From contig NZ_PYAS01000013.1 in NCBI RefSeq assembly GCF_003014695.1, positions 216,731-280,730 of the forward strand: a stretch of 64,000 nucleotides of DNA, written 5' to 3'. The DNA is from Dyadobacter jiangsuensis (GTDB taxonomy: Bacteria; Bacteroidota; Bacteroidia; Cytophagales; Spirosomataceae). The notes below the pieces were generated by a model. That model saw only the letters and a program-made list of their open reading frames with translations. It was not told where the DNA came from and did no database searches. Below are positions 8,515 through 18,547 of the stretch, piece by piece (positions within the stretch are counted from its first letter, which is position 1; every line of letters starts with the position of its first letter). The position numbers and the translations under genes were made by a program.

Positions 8515-11500
8515 TTAATGTGCAGGGGCGTCGGCGATGTTGCCGGGCCTATTCGGCTGATTGCCTTTTTTGCCGGCCGCCAGCTTTTCGATGGCCACAA
8601 ACAATACAGGGACCACGAAAATCGCCAGGGACGTGGCGGCAAGCATACCGCCGAATACCGTCCAGCCGATTGTTTTCCGGGACTCAGCTGCCGCGCCGCT
8701 TGCAAATGCGAGCGGAAGTACCCCCAGGATAAATGCGAGCGAGGTCATAATGATTGGCCTCAAACGCAGCTGCACCGCTTCGAGCGTCGCCTTGACGAGC
8801 TCCATTCCGTTATCAACCCGCTCTTTGGCGAATTCGACGATCAGGATCGCGTTCTTAGCGGCAAGACCAATCAAGGTGATCAACCCGATCTGCGCGTAGA
8901 TGTTGTTGGACAGGTTCGGCAGCAGTGTCAGCGTCAAAATCGAACCGAATGCGCCGATCGGTACCGCAAACAGTACGGAGAACGGAATAGACCAGCTTTC
9001 ATAAAGCGCTGCCAGGAACAGGAACACGAATATGATGGAAATCGCAAAAATGGTGGTAGTACTGTCACCGGCTTTGATCTCTTCACTACTCATACCTGAG
9101 AACTCGTAACTGTAACCGGCGGGAAGCTTGGCCGCTTCTTCGCGCAACGCGGTGATGGCCTGACCACTACTGAAACCGGGTTTAGGCGTACCGTTTATTT
9201 CCACAGAACGATAAATGTTGTAGTGGGAAATCAATGCAGGGTTCTCCACGACACGGGAAGTAACCAGCGCGCTGAGTGGTACCATGTTTCCGGCCTTGTT
9301 GCGGACGTAGAACTTCTGGATCTTGTCAAGCGAGGAGCGGAAACTGCTGTCGGCCTGCACCATTACGCGGAAGTTCCGGCCATAGAGGTTGAAGTCGTTC
9401 ACGTAAGTACTACCCAACAGCGTAGATAACGAGTTGAACACGTCGTTGACCTGCACACCCAATTTCTTGGTTTTATCGCGGTCCACGTCAATCTGATAGC
9501 TTGGGGTCCTGGCATTGAAGAACGTATAAGCCATCGCAATTTCAGGACGTTTATTAACCCTTCCCAAAAACTCGCGGGCCACGCCTTCAAACTGCTGAAT
9601 ATTATCGGTACTGGTCGACTGTTGCAGCTGGAATGTAAAACCGGAAGTAGCGCCCAGACCCGGGATTGCAGGCGGAGCGATGGCAAGCACGCGCGCTTCC
9701 TTAATATCGGCGGTACGTTTCTGGATTTCCTTGATCACCGCCTGTACGTGGTGCTCGGCGCCTTTACGGTCGGCCCACGGGTGCAAGCTGACAAACATCG
9801 TACCCACGTTGGATTTGTTTGAGAAGCTGATTACGTTCAATCCGGCCAGACCACCCACTACTTTCACTTCGGGAATCGATGATACCCGCGCCATAATGTC
9901 TTTAATCATCGCCACGTTGCGGGTCGTCGAAGTCGCTTCCTGCATTTCATAGGTGACAAAAAGGCGGCCTTCATCTTCCACCGGGATAAAGCCCGAAGGT
10001 TTGTTTTTGAAAAGGAAGAACAACCCAACAAACAAGCAGACCATCATCACCAGCACCAGCGGTGTGGCTTTGATCCATTTGGAAACGCCTCTTGTGTACG
10101 AGCGAGAGATCTTGTCAAACCATCGGTTGAAACGGTCGAAAAACTGTTCCAAAAGGTTCTTTTTCTCGTCAGCACCTTTGGAAGGGCGCAGCATGATCGA
10201 GCAAAGCGCCGGCGTAAGCGAAAGGGCCACAAATGCAGAAAGCAGCACTGAAACTGCGATTGTGATCGCAAACTGCTGATAAAGGCGGCCTACGATACCC
10301 GGCACAAAACCTACCGGCACGAATACGGCCGCAAGGATCAACGCGATCGCGATTACCGGGCCGGAAATATCTTTCATGGCCTGCTCGGTAGCAGCGCGGG
10401 GCGACATTTTCTTTTCATCAATATAATGCTGCACCGCTTCCACCACCACAATCGCATCATCGACCACAATACCAATCGCGAGTACGAATGCAAAGAGCGT
10501 AAGCGTATTGATCGTAAAGCCGAAGGGAATAAAGAATATGAATGTACCGATGAGCGAAACCGGGATCGCCAGAATCGGGATCAGGGTTGCGCGCCAGTTT
10601 TGAAGGAACAAAAACACCACGATTACCACCAGGATCATCGCTTCGCCGAACGTGTGAAGTACTTCTTCGATGGACACTTTCACAACCGATGCTGTTTCAA
10701 CCGGGATTACGTAGTCAATGTCTTTGGGGAAGGTTTTCTTCATTTCCGTCAACGCCTTCATGACACCTTCATAAGTATCGAGTGCATTGGCGCCGGGAGC
10801 CTGGTAAATCAGTACGAATGCAGCGGGCTTTCCGCTTACGAATGCATTCACGCCATAGTCAAACTTACCCAGCTCCACGCGCGCTACGTCGCGCAGGTAC
10901 ACAACGCTGCCCTGCTCGGGTGCTGAGCGTACAATGATGTTTTCAAACTGCTCTTTGGTATTCAGGCGGCTGTTGGTCAGCACGCTGTATTCGAATGCCT
11001 GCGCGCCGGGTTGCGGGGTACCGCCGACCGTACCTGCCGCGATCTGCAAGTTTTGCTCAGCCAATGCCGCTGAAATGTCGGACGGGGTCATTCTCAGGTT
11101 GGCTAGTTTCTCCGGGTTCAGCCAGATACGCATACCAAAGTCGTCGGCGCGGGATACGATATCACCCACCCCTTTCACGCGTTGAAGCGCGTCTTTGAGG
11201 TAAATGTTGGCGTAGTTACCGATAAACTGCGCATCGTGAGAGCCGTTGGGCGAATACAATGCGAGGGCGATCATGATACTTGGCTGGCGTTTACGAACCG
11301 TCAGGCCAAGGCGTTTCACCGCATCGGGAAGGGTCGGCTCGGCCACGCTCACGCGGTTCTGCACGTCAAGGGCTGCGATGTTGACGTCGGTTCCTACGTC
11401 AAATGTCACGTTAATGCTGCTTTGCCCGCTGCTGGTACTGTTACTGGACATGTATGTCATGCCGGGCACGCCGTTAATCTGCGTTTCAATCGGGGTTGTG

Positions 11501-11685
11501 GTCGTCTGCTCGACCGTCTGGGCGTCGGCCCCTGTAAAGTTACCGCTAACCGTTACGGTCGGAGGGGTAACGTCGGGATATTGGGCCACAGGCAGGGTGG
11601 TCAGGGCAATGAGCCCCACCAGGACTATCACCACCGAGGATACTATCGCGGTGACCGGCCTTTTTATAAAAACATCTGCAATCAT
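8515..11685 (-). CDS. RND efflux pump inner-membrane transporter (HAE1/AcrB type)
   Basis: This is the proton-driven inner-membrane component of a tripartite drug or small-molecule exporter. At 1056 residues, it starts MIADVFIKRPVTAIVSS as is typical of AcrB/MexB. It has the TM4 proton-relay Asp pair in AIGIVVDDAIVVVEAV (about residue 405) and the TM10 Lys in GLAAKNAILIVEFA (about residue 940). The porter-domain motifs VQNRV and QPGAQAFEY are present. It is last in a tolC-acrA-acrB order operon and ends at the 8456-8495 terminator. Substrates cannot be predicted. Confidence 0.95.
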   Translation of the reverse strand: MIADVFIKRPVTAIVSSVVIVLVGLIALTTLPVAQYPDVTPPTVTVSGNFTGADAQTVEQTTTTPIETQINGVPGMTYMSSNSTSSGQSSINVTFDVGTDVNIAALDVQNRVSVAEPTLPDAVKRLGLTVRKRQPSIMIALALYSPNGSHDAQFIGNYANIYLKDALQRVKGVGDIVSRADDFGMRIWLNPEKLANLRMTPSDISAALAEQNLQIAAGTVGGTPQPGAQAFEYSVLTNSRLNTKEQFENIIVRSAPEQGSVVYLRDVARVELGKFDYGVNAFVSGKPAAFVLIYQAPGANALDTYEGVMKALTEMKKTFPKDIDYVIPVETASVVKVSIEEVLHTFGEAMILVVIVVFLFLQNWRATLIPILAIPVSLIGTFIFFIPFGFTINTLTLFAFVLAIGIVVDDAIVVVEAVQHYIDEKKMSPRAATEQAMKDISGPVIAIALILAAVFVPVGFVPGIVGRLYQQFAITIAVSVLLSAFVALSLTPALCSIMLRPSKGADEKKNLLEQFFDRFNRWFDKISRSYTRGVSKWIKATPLVLVMMVCLFVGLFFLFKNKPSGFIPVEDEGRLFVTYEMQEATSTTRNVAMIKDIMARVSSIPEVKVVGGLAGLNVISFSNKSNVGTMFVSLHPWADRKGAEHHVQAVIKEIQKRTADIKEARVLAIAPPAIPGLGATSGFTFQLQQSTSTDNIQQFEGVAREFLGRVNKRPEIAMAYTFFNARTPSYQIDVDRDKTKKLGVQVNDVFNSLSTLLGSTYVNDFNLYGRNFRVMVQADSSFRSSLDKIQKFYVRNKAGNMVPLSALVTSRVVENPALISHYNIYRSVEINGTPKPGFSSGQAITALREEAAKLPAGYSYEFSGMSSEEIKAGDSTTTIFAISIIFVFLFLAALYESWSIPFSVLFAVPIGAFGSILTLTLLPNLSNNIYAQIGLITLIGLAAKNAILIVEFAKERVDNGMELVKATLEAVQLRLRPIIMTSLAFILGVLPLAFASGAAAESRKTIGWTVFGGMLAATSLAIFVVPVLFVAIEKLAAGKKGNQPNRPGNIADAPAH

Positions 11686-11724
11686 TTCGTACTGGTTTAT
11701 GAAATAGTAAAAGAGACCGGCTGC

Positions 11725-12864
11725 TTATTTCTTAGGAGCGGCACCCTGGGCCTGAGCTGGTGCGCCTTCCTGTACAACTGCTCCTTCGCGAAGGTTCTGT
11801 ACACCTTCCACCGCGATTTTCTCGCCTTCTTTAAGTCCGTCTTTGACGATGATATTCGAGCCGATGGCTGTGCCTAGCACCACTTTGCGCTGGGTAACCT
11901 TGCTGCTGTCGCCTGCTACGTATACAAAGAACTCGCCCAATTGCTCGGTAACGGCTTTGTAAGGAATTACGACGGATTTAGTGCCTGCATTGTTGAGCAC
12001 CATCACCGTGCCGCTCATGCCCGCGCGCAGCTGGCTATCCTTATTGGGGAACACCAGACGCGCTTTGATGCTACCGGTCTGTGGATCCACAGCGCGGTCG
12101 AGTAGCGCGATCTTGCCATGAGCCGGGTAAACGTCCGTTCCGAATTTGATCGAGAATGTCGAGTCGCTTGCCTTTTGAGACTTCATCAAGGTGGTGAAGC
12201 GGTAAATTTCCTTCTGGTCCACGTTGAAATCCACTGCCAGCTGATTGTCGGTCGAAACTTTGTTGAGCACCGTTTGGCCCGCAGAAACAGGCGCACCAAC
12301 TTTCACTGCCGAAATGCCGATAAGACCATCAAATGGCGCGACTACCTTGGTGTAGCGCACGCTGGTCTGGCTCGCTTTAATGCTTGCCTTGGCAGCGTCC
12401 ACCTGTCTTTTGGCTACTTCGAGCGCAGCATCAGCATTATCGACGAGCTGCTTGGCCACCGCGTCGTTCTTTTCGAGCTCGTGGTAGCGATCGGCATCTT
12501 TCTGCGCGCGGGCCAGGTTGGCTTCCTGTACATTCAGGGTAGCTACGGCCTGATCGTAGTTGGCATCGTAGAGTTGGGCATCGATCGTGTAAAGCAGCTG
12601 GCCTTTGCGTACGCGGGCGCCATCCGTAAAATGAATGCCGGTTACAAAGCCGGTAACTTGCGGGCGCAGTTCAACTTCGTTCAACGGCACTACGGTTGCG
12701 GGGTACTCGTCATAGTACGAAGCCTCTGAGGCCCCTACTTCTGTGAGGGTTACCTGTACGGCCGCAGGAGCGGTAGGCGCCTGTTGCTGGTCTTTTTTGC
12801 CGCATGAGAAGATCGTCAATGCAAGCAGGGCAGCGGGATAATATTTGGTTGTATTTAAATACAT
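11725..12864 (-). CDS. RND efflux periplasmic adaptor (AcrA-type membrane fusion lipoprotein)
   Basis: The adaptor links the RND pump to the outer-membrane channel. It has 379 residues with a lipoprotein signal (AALLALTIFSC, lipidated Cys21). The barrel-sandwich half-motifs RPQVTGFVTGIHFTDGARV and APFDGLIGISAVKVGAPVSA flank a coiled-coil hairpin (about residues 95-165). The beta-barrel and membrane-proximal domains follow, and the C-terminus is Ala/Gln/Pro-rich. It sits 39 bp upstream of the pump gene and 54 bp downstream of the TolC-like gene. Confidence 0.95.
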   Translation of the reverse strand: MYLNTTKYYPAALLALTIFSCGKKDQQQAPTAPAAVQVTLTEVGASEASYYDEYPATVVPLNEVELRPQVTGFVTGIHFTDGARVRKGQLLYTIDAQLYDANYDQAVATLNVQEANLARAQKDADRYHELEKNDAVAKQLVDNADAALEVAKRQVDAAKASIKASQTSVRYTKVVAPFDGLIGISAVKVGAPVSAGQTVLNKVSTDNQLAVDFNVDQKEIYRFTTLMKSQKASDSTFSIKFGTDVYPAHGKIALLDRAVDPQTGSIKARLVFPNKDSQLRAGMSGTVMVLNNAGTKSVVIPYKAVTEQLGEFFVYVAGDSSKVTQRKVVLGTAIGSNIIVKDGLKEGEKIAVEGVQNLREGAVVQEGAPAQAQGAAPKK

Positions 12865-12918
12865 ATCATTAAAATATTTTCTAATGGAAGCTGGTGTTAA
12901 ATGGGCGGGGGAGCCGGG

Positions 12919-14283
12919 TTACTGAATGTTAATCTGTCCGAGTGCTTTCTGAACGTCGATCTTGCTAGCCAGCACCAGGTACAATGCATTGTAATAATTG
13001 ATGCGCGCCAGGCGAAGATCGGTTTCGGAAGTAACCACTTCGAGGTATGTTTTGATGCCCGACTTGTATTGCAGTTGGATCACATCATATACCTCACGCG
13101 CGAGCTCCACATTTTCTTTCTGGGCCAGCAGGTTGGTCAGGTTGCCTTTGTAGCCAGCCAATGCGCTCGCATATTCGGAGTTCACGTTGTTTTGAAGGCC
13201 TTTCAGGTCCCAATCCAGGCGTTTGAGCTGCCACTCGGCCTGTTTGGTATTGGCCTTTCTTTTGCCGCCCTGGTAAATAGGCAGCGAAAGGGTCAGCAAA
13301 CCGAACGAGTTGGGATAGTTCTTGTTGTAAAGGTCTGAAAACTGGTTGTTCTGAAAGTTGAGGTTGTAGGCGCCGTTCAGCGACAGGTTAGGCAAATAGC
13401 TCCATTTATTGTACTGCAAATTCGCTTCGGCCAGCTTTTTCTGTGTTGCCAGTATCTGGTACTCGATCCGGCTGTTCAGGTCAACATTCTGCAAGGTGTC
13501 CAGGGCGATTTCGCGCTCCATCTGTAAGGTATCATAGCTGATTTGCAACGCTTTGTTAAGCGGGTAACCCATCAGTGTTTTCAAATACTCCAGTTTGGCT
13601 TTCAACACTTCCTCGTTGCTTTTCTTATTGGCACGGGTGTTGTTGAGCGAGATGGTCGCCCGTTTGTAGTCGATCTTGTCGGTAATCCCCGATTTGTACT
13701 GGTTCTGGGCATCTTTCAGGCTGCGTTCCAGGCGCAGGATATCCTCTTCGGCCACGCGGATCTGCTGGGTAGTGGCCAGCACATCATAAAATGCCTTGGA
13801 AACACTCACGGCCAGGTCGGTTTTGTTGTTGACCGTATTCTGGCTTGCCGCAAAAAGCACATCGCCGCGGGTGCGCTTGGCTAGCAGCACATCGCGGTTG
13901 AAAATTTGCTGGGAAAGCGTGAACTGTGTAGCCGAAACGTTGTTAACCCCCAGTTTCACCGGATTGCCGGCGATAATACTCGTCTGGACGATAAAGTTGT
14001 GCTGCAAATTGTAGTTGAAGCCGATCTGCGGATACCAGTCGGCCAGTTTGGCACGGACCTGGTTGGCCGTAATCTGCTCGTCGATCAGCGATTGCTGGAT
14101 CGCTGGCTGGTTTTTGATAGCGTACGCAACCACTTCCTGTAAAGTTGCCTGCTCCAAGACCGGCGCTTCCCGGCTAGTTTCCTGGATGCCCTGAGCCAGG
14201 GCGGTACTGAGCAAATTCAATAAGAGGAATGCCGAGCTAAGCGCCAAACGCGTCGTTTTTTGTGGCTTAGACCAATACTTCAT
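12919..14283 (-). CDS. TolC-family outer-membrane efflux protein
   Basis: This is the outer-membrane channel of the tripartite pump. The 454-residue protein has an N-terminal signal peptide (LALSSAFLLLNLLSTALAQ) and two tandem OEP repeats of long amphipathic helices. The first contains LADWYPQIGFNYNLQ and the second YLPNLSLNGAYNLN; the C-terminal YKSGIKTYLEVVTSETDLRLARI is diagnostic. It is the first gene of the operon. The 382 bp upstream show no clear TAnnTTTG/TTG pair. Confidence 0.93.
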   Translation of the reverse strand: MKYWSKPQKTTRLALSSAFLLLNLLSTALAQGIQETSREAPVLEQATLQEVVAYAIKNQPAIQQSLIDEQITANQVRAKLADWYPQIGFNYNLQHNFIVQTSIIAGNPVKLGVNNVSATQFTLSQQIFNRDVLLAKRTRGDVLFAASQNTVNNKTDLAVSVSKAFYDVLATTQQIRVAEEDILRLERSLKDAQNQYKSGITDKIDYKRATISLNNTRANKKSNEEVLKAKLEYLKTLMGYPLNKALQISYDTLQMEREIALDTLQNVDLNSRIEYQILATQKKLAEANLQYNKWSYLPNLSLNGAYNLNFQNNQFSDLYNKNYPNSFGLLTLSLPIYQGGKRKANTKQAEWQLKRLDWDLKGLQNNVNSEYASALAGYKGNLTNLLAQKENVELAREVYDVIQLQYKSGIKTYLEVVTSETDLRLARINYYNALYLVLASKIDVQKALGQINIQ

Positions 14284-14665
14284 GTAGGTTTTAATTAGAA
14301 TTTTGGATAGAAATTAAGTGGTACTGTCTGGTGATGAACAGGTTTGTTAATTGGAAAAAAGCGTGAAAAGGATCAGCTATCCGTGGCTAGGAACAGGATT
14401 TTGACCCCCGAAAAGAAAGGATGGATTGGCGTTAGCATGGCCAGCAGGTTTAGAGAACGTTTTTGTAAACAATCGGTGACATTAGTGGGCTGCGTATAAG
14501 CTTCCCCGTTGTCCGATTGTACTTATTAAGGATTAAAATGAGGGAATAGTTTCCTATCTCTTGGAAAAAAATGGGTAGCGCACCATGAATTCTTCAAAAT
14601 GTGTAATTTTAAAAGAGAATTATGCCGTACTAGGACATTTCAAAGGCATTTGTTATGCGTAAAAA
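14284..14665. other. 382-bp intergenic region without recognised features
   Basis: This lies between the symporter stop and the start of the TolC-like gene, both on the minus strand. It must hold the efflux operon promoter and the symporter terminator, but I could identify neither convincingly. No ORF or repeat was seen. Confidence 0.4.
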
Positions 14666-16378
14666 TTACGCATTAGCATTTTCTTCGACCCTTGTTTGAT
14701 GCTGCGGCCAGATCTTCTCGATCAGCCCTGCGAAGATGATCACCAGCGCGCAGCCGATCAAATTCAGCCACAGGAATGCGGTCAAATCGATCACGTAGCT
14801 GACGATGACGAATATTTCTCCGATAATACTCCCGAAGAAAACCGCCCGGCTGCCGATATTCTTGAAATAGAACGCCACCAGGAATATGCCCAGGATAGTG
14901 CCGTAAAACAGCGAGCCGAGGATATTGACCGCCTCGATCATGCTGCCCAGCCGCGAAGCATACTGCGCCACCGCGATACAGAACACACCCCAGAAAAACG
15001 TCGCCCAGCGGGATGCGGCTACATAATTGCGGCCGTCCTCGTCCTTGCGGACAATCCGCTTGTAAATATCGATGATCGTACAGGAAGCCAGTGAGTTATA
15101 CGCTGCGGCGACCGAGCCCATCGACGCGAGCAGTATCACCGCAATCAGCAGGCCTACCATGCCCGCAGGAAGGTAGTCGATCACAAAACGTAGGAAAATG
15201 TAGTTCACATCGTTGGTATCCCCGCCATTGGCTTTCGAGAGTACGGCTGCGGCTTCTTTACGCACGTCCTTTACCTTGGTTTCCAGACCTGCCAGAGCGC
15301 TGCGGGATGCCGCAATAGCTTGCTGGTCGTCCTTTCGGATGGCCTCGGTGAGCGCCATTACCTGCGGGCGTTTCACCGCCTGAATTTCTTCGTGCTGCTT
15401 TTCCAATGCGGCATACTCGGTCGCATAGGGGGTTGATTTGACCCGGTCGACGGCCGTCTGGTTGAAGAATAGCGGCGGCGTGGTGAATTGGTAGAATGCA
15501 AACACGAGCACGCCCACCAATAGAATCAGGAACTGCATCGGGATTTTCAAAAGGCCATTCATGGCCAGCCCGAGCTTGCTTTGCCCCTGTGAGCTGCCGG
15601 TCAGGAAGCGGCCGACCTGCGACTGGTCGGTGCCAAAATAGGAGAGCTGCAAAAAGAACCCGCCGATCAGTCCCGACCACACATTATAACGGTTATTTAA
15701 ATCGAATGTGAAGTCAATCAGATTCACCTTACCCATTTTGCCTGCTACGTGCAAAGCATCGGTAAACGAGACCTGCTCGGGCAGGAACTTTACCACCATC
15801 ACACCCGCTACGACCATGCCGATTGTGATAATGCCCATTTGCTGCAAATGCGTGTGCGAGACGGCACGGGAGCCTCCAAGCGTAGTGTAAAGAATCACCA
15901 CTCCGCCTGAAATGATGTTAGTCCAGGTAATGTCCCAGCCCAGAATTGCCGAAAGGATCAACGAAGGGGCATAAATGGAAAGGCCGGTAGATAAACCGCG
16001 CTGCAACAGGAAGAGAAATGCAGTGAGCGCGCGTGTACGAAGGTCAAAGCGGCCTTCGAGGAATTCATAAGCGGTGAATATTTTGAGCTTCCCGAACTTG
16101 GGTACGAATGTCACGCACAATACCACCATCGCCAGTGGAAGCCCGAAATAGAACTGTACGAAGCGCATGCCGTCGGTATAGGCCTGGCCGGGAGCGGACA
16201 GGAAGGTGATGGCGCTGGCCTGGGTGGCCATCAGCGACAGTGTAACGTGATACCAGGGCATCGACTGACCGGCCAGCAGGAACGAATCCATCGTGTGCTT
16301 CTCACGGCTGCGGTAAATCCCGTAAAGTACTACAAATAGAAGGGTAAGCGAAAGAACAATCCAGTCGAGTGTGCTCAT
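14666..16378 (-). CDS. Sodium:solute symporter (SSS family)
   Basis: The protein has 570 residues and about 13-14 hydrophobic segments. It begins with STLDWIVLSLTLLFVVLYG, and SSF signatures follow: FLLAGQSMPWYHVTLSLMAT, the TM region ASAITFLSAPGQAYTDG, and SYFGTDQSQVGRFLTG. A charged insert of roughly 80 residues (about 305-385) lies between hydrophobic segments, as in Bacteroidota SSS proteins linked to sugar or sialic-acid-type uptake. The substrate is unknown. The start codon overlaps the stop of a 47-aa membrane protein gene (ATGA), so the two are probably co-translated. The rhamnosidase genes are divergent neighbours, so a role in taking up their products is possible (inference). Confidence 0.9.
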   Translation of the reverse strand: MSTLDWIVLSLTLLFVVLYGIYRSREKHTMDSFLLAGQSMPWYHVTLSLMATQASAITFLSAPGQAYTDGMRFVQFYFGLPLAMVVLCVTFVPKFGKLKIFTAYEFLEGRFDLRTRALTAFLFLLQRGLSTGLSIYAPSLILSAILGWDITWTNIISGGVVILYTTLGGSRAVSHTHLQQMGIITIGMVVAGVMVVKFLPEQVSFTDALHVAGKMGKVNLIDFTFDLNNRYNVWSGLIGGFFLQLSYFGTDQSQVGRFLTGSSQGQSKLGLAMNGLLKIPMQFLILLVGVLVFAFYQFTTPPLFFNQTAVDRVKSTPYATEYAALEKQHEEIQAVKRPQVMALTEAIRKDDQQAIAASRSALAGLETKVKDVRKEAAAVLSKANGGDTNDVNYIFLRFVIDYLPAGMVGLLIAVILLASMGSVAAAYNSLASCTIIDIYKRIVRKDEDGRNYVAASRWATFFWGVFCIAVAQYASRLGSMIEAVNILGSLFYGTILGIFLVAFYFKNIGSRAVFFGSIIGEIFVIVSYVIDLTAFLWLNLIGCALVIIFAGLIEKIWPQHQTRVEENANA

Positions 16379-16518
16379 TGAAAATGGGTCATAAACAAAT
16401 AGAAGAGGACAATTTGCAGTGCGAGCATGCCGATCAGCAGAATGTACAGCTGTTTCCAGCTATTGACAAATGGGGGCAGCCCGTCGCGGTCCTGCGAGCT
16501 ATTTTCTTTTATGATCAT
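16375..16518 (-). CDS. 47-residue single-span membrane protein coupled to the symporter
   Basis: The reading frame runs from ATG at 16518 to TGA at 16377-16375, overlapping the symporter start by 4 nt (ATGA). The product is a polar, Pro-containing N-terminus (MIIKENSSQDRDGLPPFVNS), then WKQLYILLIG and a hydrophobic helix to about residue 44, ending THFQ. Small single-span proteins immediately before SSS permeases are, to my knowledge, common in this group, but I cannot name this family. A TACTTTTG -7 box lies at 16579-16572. The translational overlap and clean topology are the main support. Confidence 0.7.
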   Translation of the reverse strand: MIIKENSSQDRDGLPPFVNSWKQLYILLIGMLALQIVLFYLFMTHFQ

Positions 16519-16741
16519 CGTTCGGGTCGAAAGGTTTAGTACTGAAAAATGGCCGGGTATTGTACCACAAGCAAAAGTAGAACGGTTTTAACATACTTTT
16601 AGCATGTAAAAATGTTAACGAAGCGTTAACGGTAGCTATATCCGTCACGTTGGCGGACAGGACAGAACAGGCTAGTTGACTAGTTTATAATTATTTATTT
16701 TCCCGCAATATTACAATCCTGAACACCAAAACTATCCACTT

Positions 16742-18529
16742 GTGAAAAACTACCTGGCCTTCCTTTTACTTTTTCTATCCCTGCTTGCCGGCAAAGCCGT
16801 TGGGCAGGAGCTGACCGGCTCCGATGTATCCGACCGGGGGCTTCCTCCCATTTTCGATAATAGCTACGACGCTCAGAGGGATTCAAGGATCCGGCAGTAT
16901 CTTTCTGCAAAGCGCATTGTGTGGATGTCCGATCGCAGTGGCGTTAGTGTAGTGGATGCTTCCAATCTGCTCAGGAAAGGCACTGGTCAGGCGGATCTGG
17001 TACATAGTAACTTCGCAAAGCTAATCAGCAAGGAGGGGGAAACGCCGGGTATACTATTTGATTTTGGAAAAGAAATACAAGGAGGCATTCAGATTGTGAC
17101 CGACCAGCCTGCTAATCAGAAGCCGATCCGGATCCGCATCCGGTTGGGAGAATCGGTCAGTGAGGCAATGTCAGATATTGATACCATTCAGGGCGCGACC
17201 AACGACCATGCCATGCGTGATTTTACCATTCAGGTACCCTGGCTGGGCGTGATGCAGGTAGGCAACTCCGGTTTCCGCTTCGCCCGGATCGATCTGGTGG
17301 ACGCTGATCGCGAGCTGCAACTGAAAGAAGTGCGCGCCATTTTCGAATACCGGGACATTCCTTACCTGGGCTCCTTCAAAAGTAACGACGACCGCCTGAA
17401 CACAATCTGGAACACCGGCGCCTACACCGTGCATTTGAATATGCAGGAATACCTCTGGGATGGTATAAAGCGCGACCGCCTGGTGTGGGTAGGGGATATG
17501 CATCCGGAGGTGATGACGATCAACACGGTTTTTGGTAAGAATGAAGTAGTGGCCAAAAGCCTGGATCAGGCCCGCGATATTACCCCGCTACCGGGCTGGA
17601 TGAACGGTATCAGTGCCTATTCGATGTGGTGGGTACTCATTCACCGCGACCTATATAAAAATCAGGGCGATTTACAGTATCTGCGCAAGCAGCAAAAATA
17701 CCTTGTCGCGCTGCTTGACCAGCTGATGCAGAAAACCAAAGACAACAAGGAAAGCCTGGACGGCACGCGTTTTCTGGACTGGCCGTCGAGCGAAAACCCC
17801 AAAGGCATTCACGCGGGCCTGCATGCGATGATGATCATGACGTTGGAAGCCGGAGCAGAGCTTTGCCAGATCCTGGACGAGCCCGCGCAAGCCACGCGCT
17901 GCAAAACGATGGCAACGCAGATGAAAATGTATGTCCCCGACGCGAATGGTTCCAAACAAGCGGCCGCACTGATGGCCCTGGCAGGGCTCATGCCTGCCGA
18001 AAAGGCCAATGCAGATGTGATTGCCATAGGCGACTGCGAGCGTTTTTCGACATTCTACGGCTACTATATGCTGCAAGCCAAAGCCAAGGCCAAGGACTAC
18101 ACCGGCGCGTTGAACTGCATCCGCAATTACTGGGGCGGTATGCTCGACATGGGCGCTACTACTTTCTGGGAAGATTTCGATCTGGCCTGGACCCAAAACG
18201 CTGCGCCGATCGACGAGCTCGTGCCGGACGGGAAAGACGATATTCACGGGGATTTCGGGGCCTACTGCTACAAAAAGCTCCGCCACAGCCTCTGCCACGG
18301 CTGGGCCTCCGGACCTACTTCCTGGCTTTCCGAGCACGTACTGGGTGTGAGTGTGGTGGAACCGGGTTGCAAGACCATCCGCATTCAACCGAACCTGGGC
18401 GATTTGCAATGGGTGGAAGGCACTTATCCGACACCGATGGGTGTGGTGAAAGTCAGGCACGAAAAGCAGGCCGACGGCACTGTTAAGTCCAATATTCAGG
18501 CTCCCAAAGGTGTGAAAGTATTACGTTAG
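16742..18529 (+). CDS. Secreted alpha-L-rhamnosidase-like glycoside hydrolase (GH78-type fold)
   Basis: The 595-residue protein uses a GTG start and has a signal peptide (NYLAFLLLFLSLLAGKAVGQ). A short N-terminal beta domain (about 30-215) leads to an (alpha/alpha)6 six-hairpin domain beginning LGSFKSNDDRLNTIWNTG, and a C-terminal beta domain with IRIQPNLGDLQW. The segment DGIKRDRLVWVGDMHPE stands where classical GH78 enzymes have a DCPQRDERIGWTGD motif, so the usual Glu after RD is Arg here. Specificity may therefore differ from rhamnosidase. The second GH78 gene follows after 18 bp in the same operon. Confidence 0.8.
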   Translation: MKNYLAFLLLFLSLLAGKAVGQELTGSDVSDRGLPPIFDNSYDAQRDSRIRQYLSAKRIVWMSDRSGVSVVDASNLLRKGTGQADLVHSNFAKLISKEGETPGILFDFGKEIQGGIQIVTDQPANQKPIRIRIRLGESVSEAMSDIDTIQGATNDHAMRDFTIQVPWLGVMQVGNSGFRFARIDLVDADRELQLKEVRAIFEYRDIPYLGSFKSNDDRLNTIWNTGAYTVHLNMQEYLWDGIKRDRLVWVGDMHPEVMTINTVFGKNEVVAKSLDQARDITPLPGWMNGISAYSMWWVLIHRDLYKNQGDLQYLRKQQKYLVALLDQLMQKTKDNKESLDGTRFLDWPSSENPKGIHAGLHAMMIMTLEAGAELCQILDEPAQATRCKTMATQMKMYVPDANGSKQAAALMALAGLMPAEKANADVIAIGDCERFSTFYGYYMLQAKAKAKDYTGALNCIRNYWGGMLDMGATTFWEDFDLAWTQNAAPIDELVPDGKDDIHGDFGAYCYKKLRHSLCHGWASGPTSWLSEHVLGVSVVEPGCKTIRIQPNLGDLQWVEGTYPTPMGVVKVRHEKQADGTVKSNIQAPKGVKVLR

Positions 18530-18547
18530 GCATTAACTGATTGTTTT

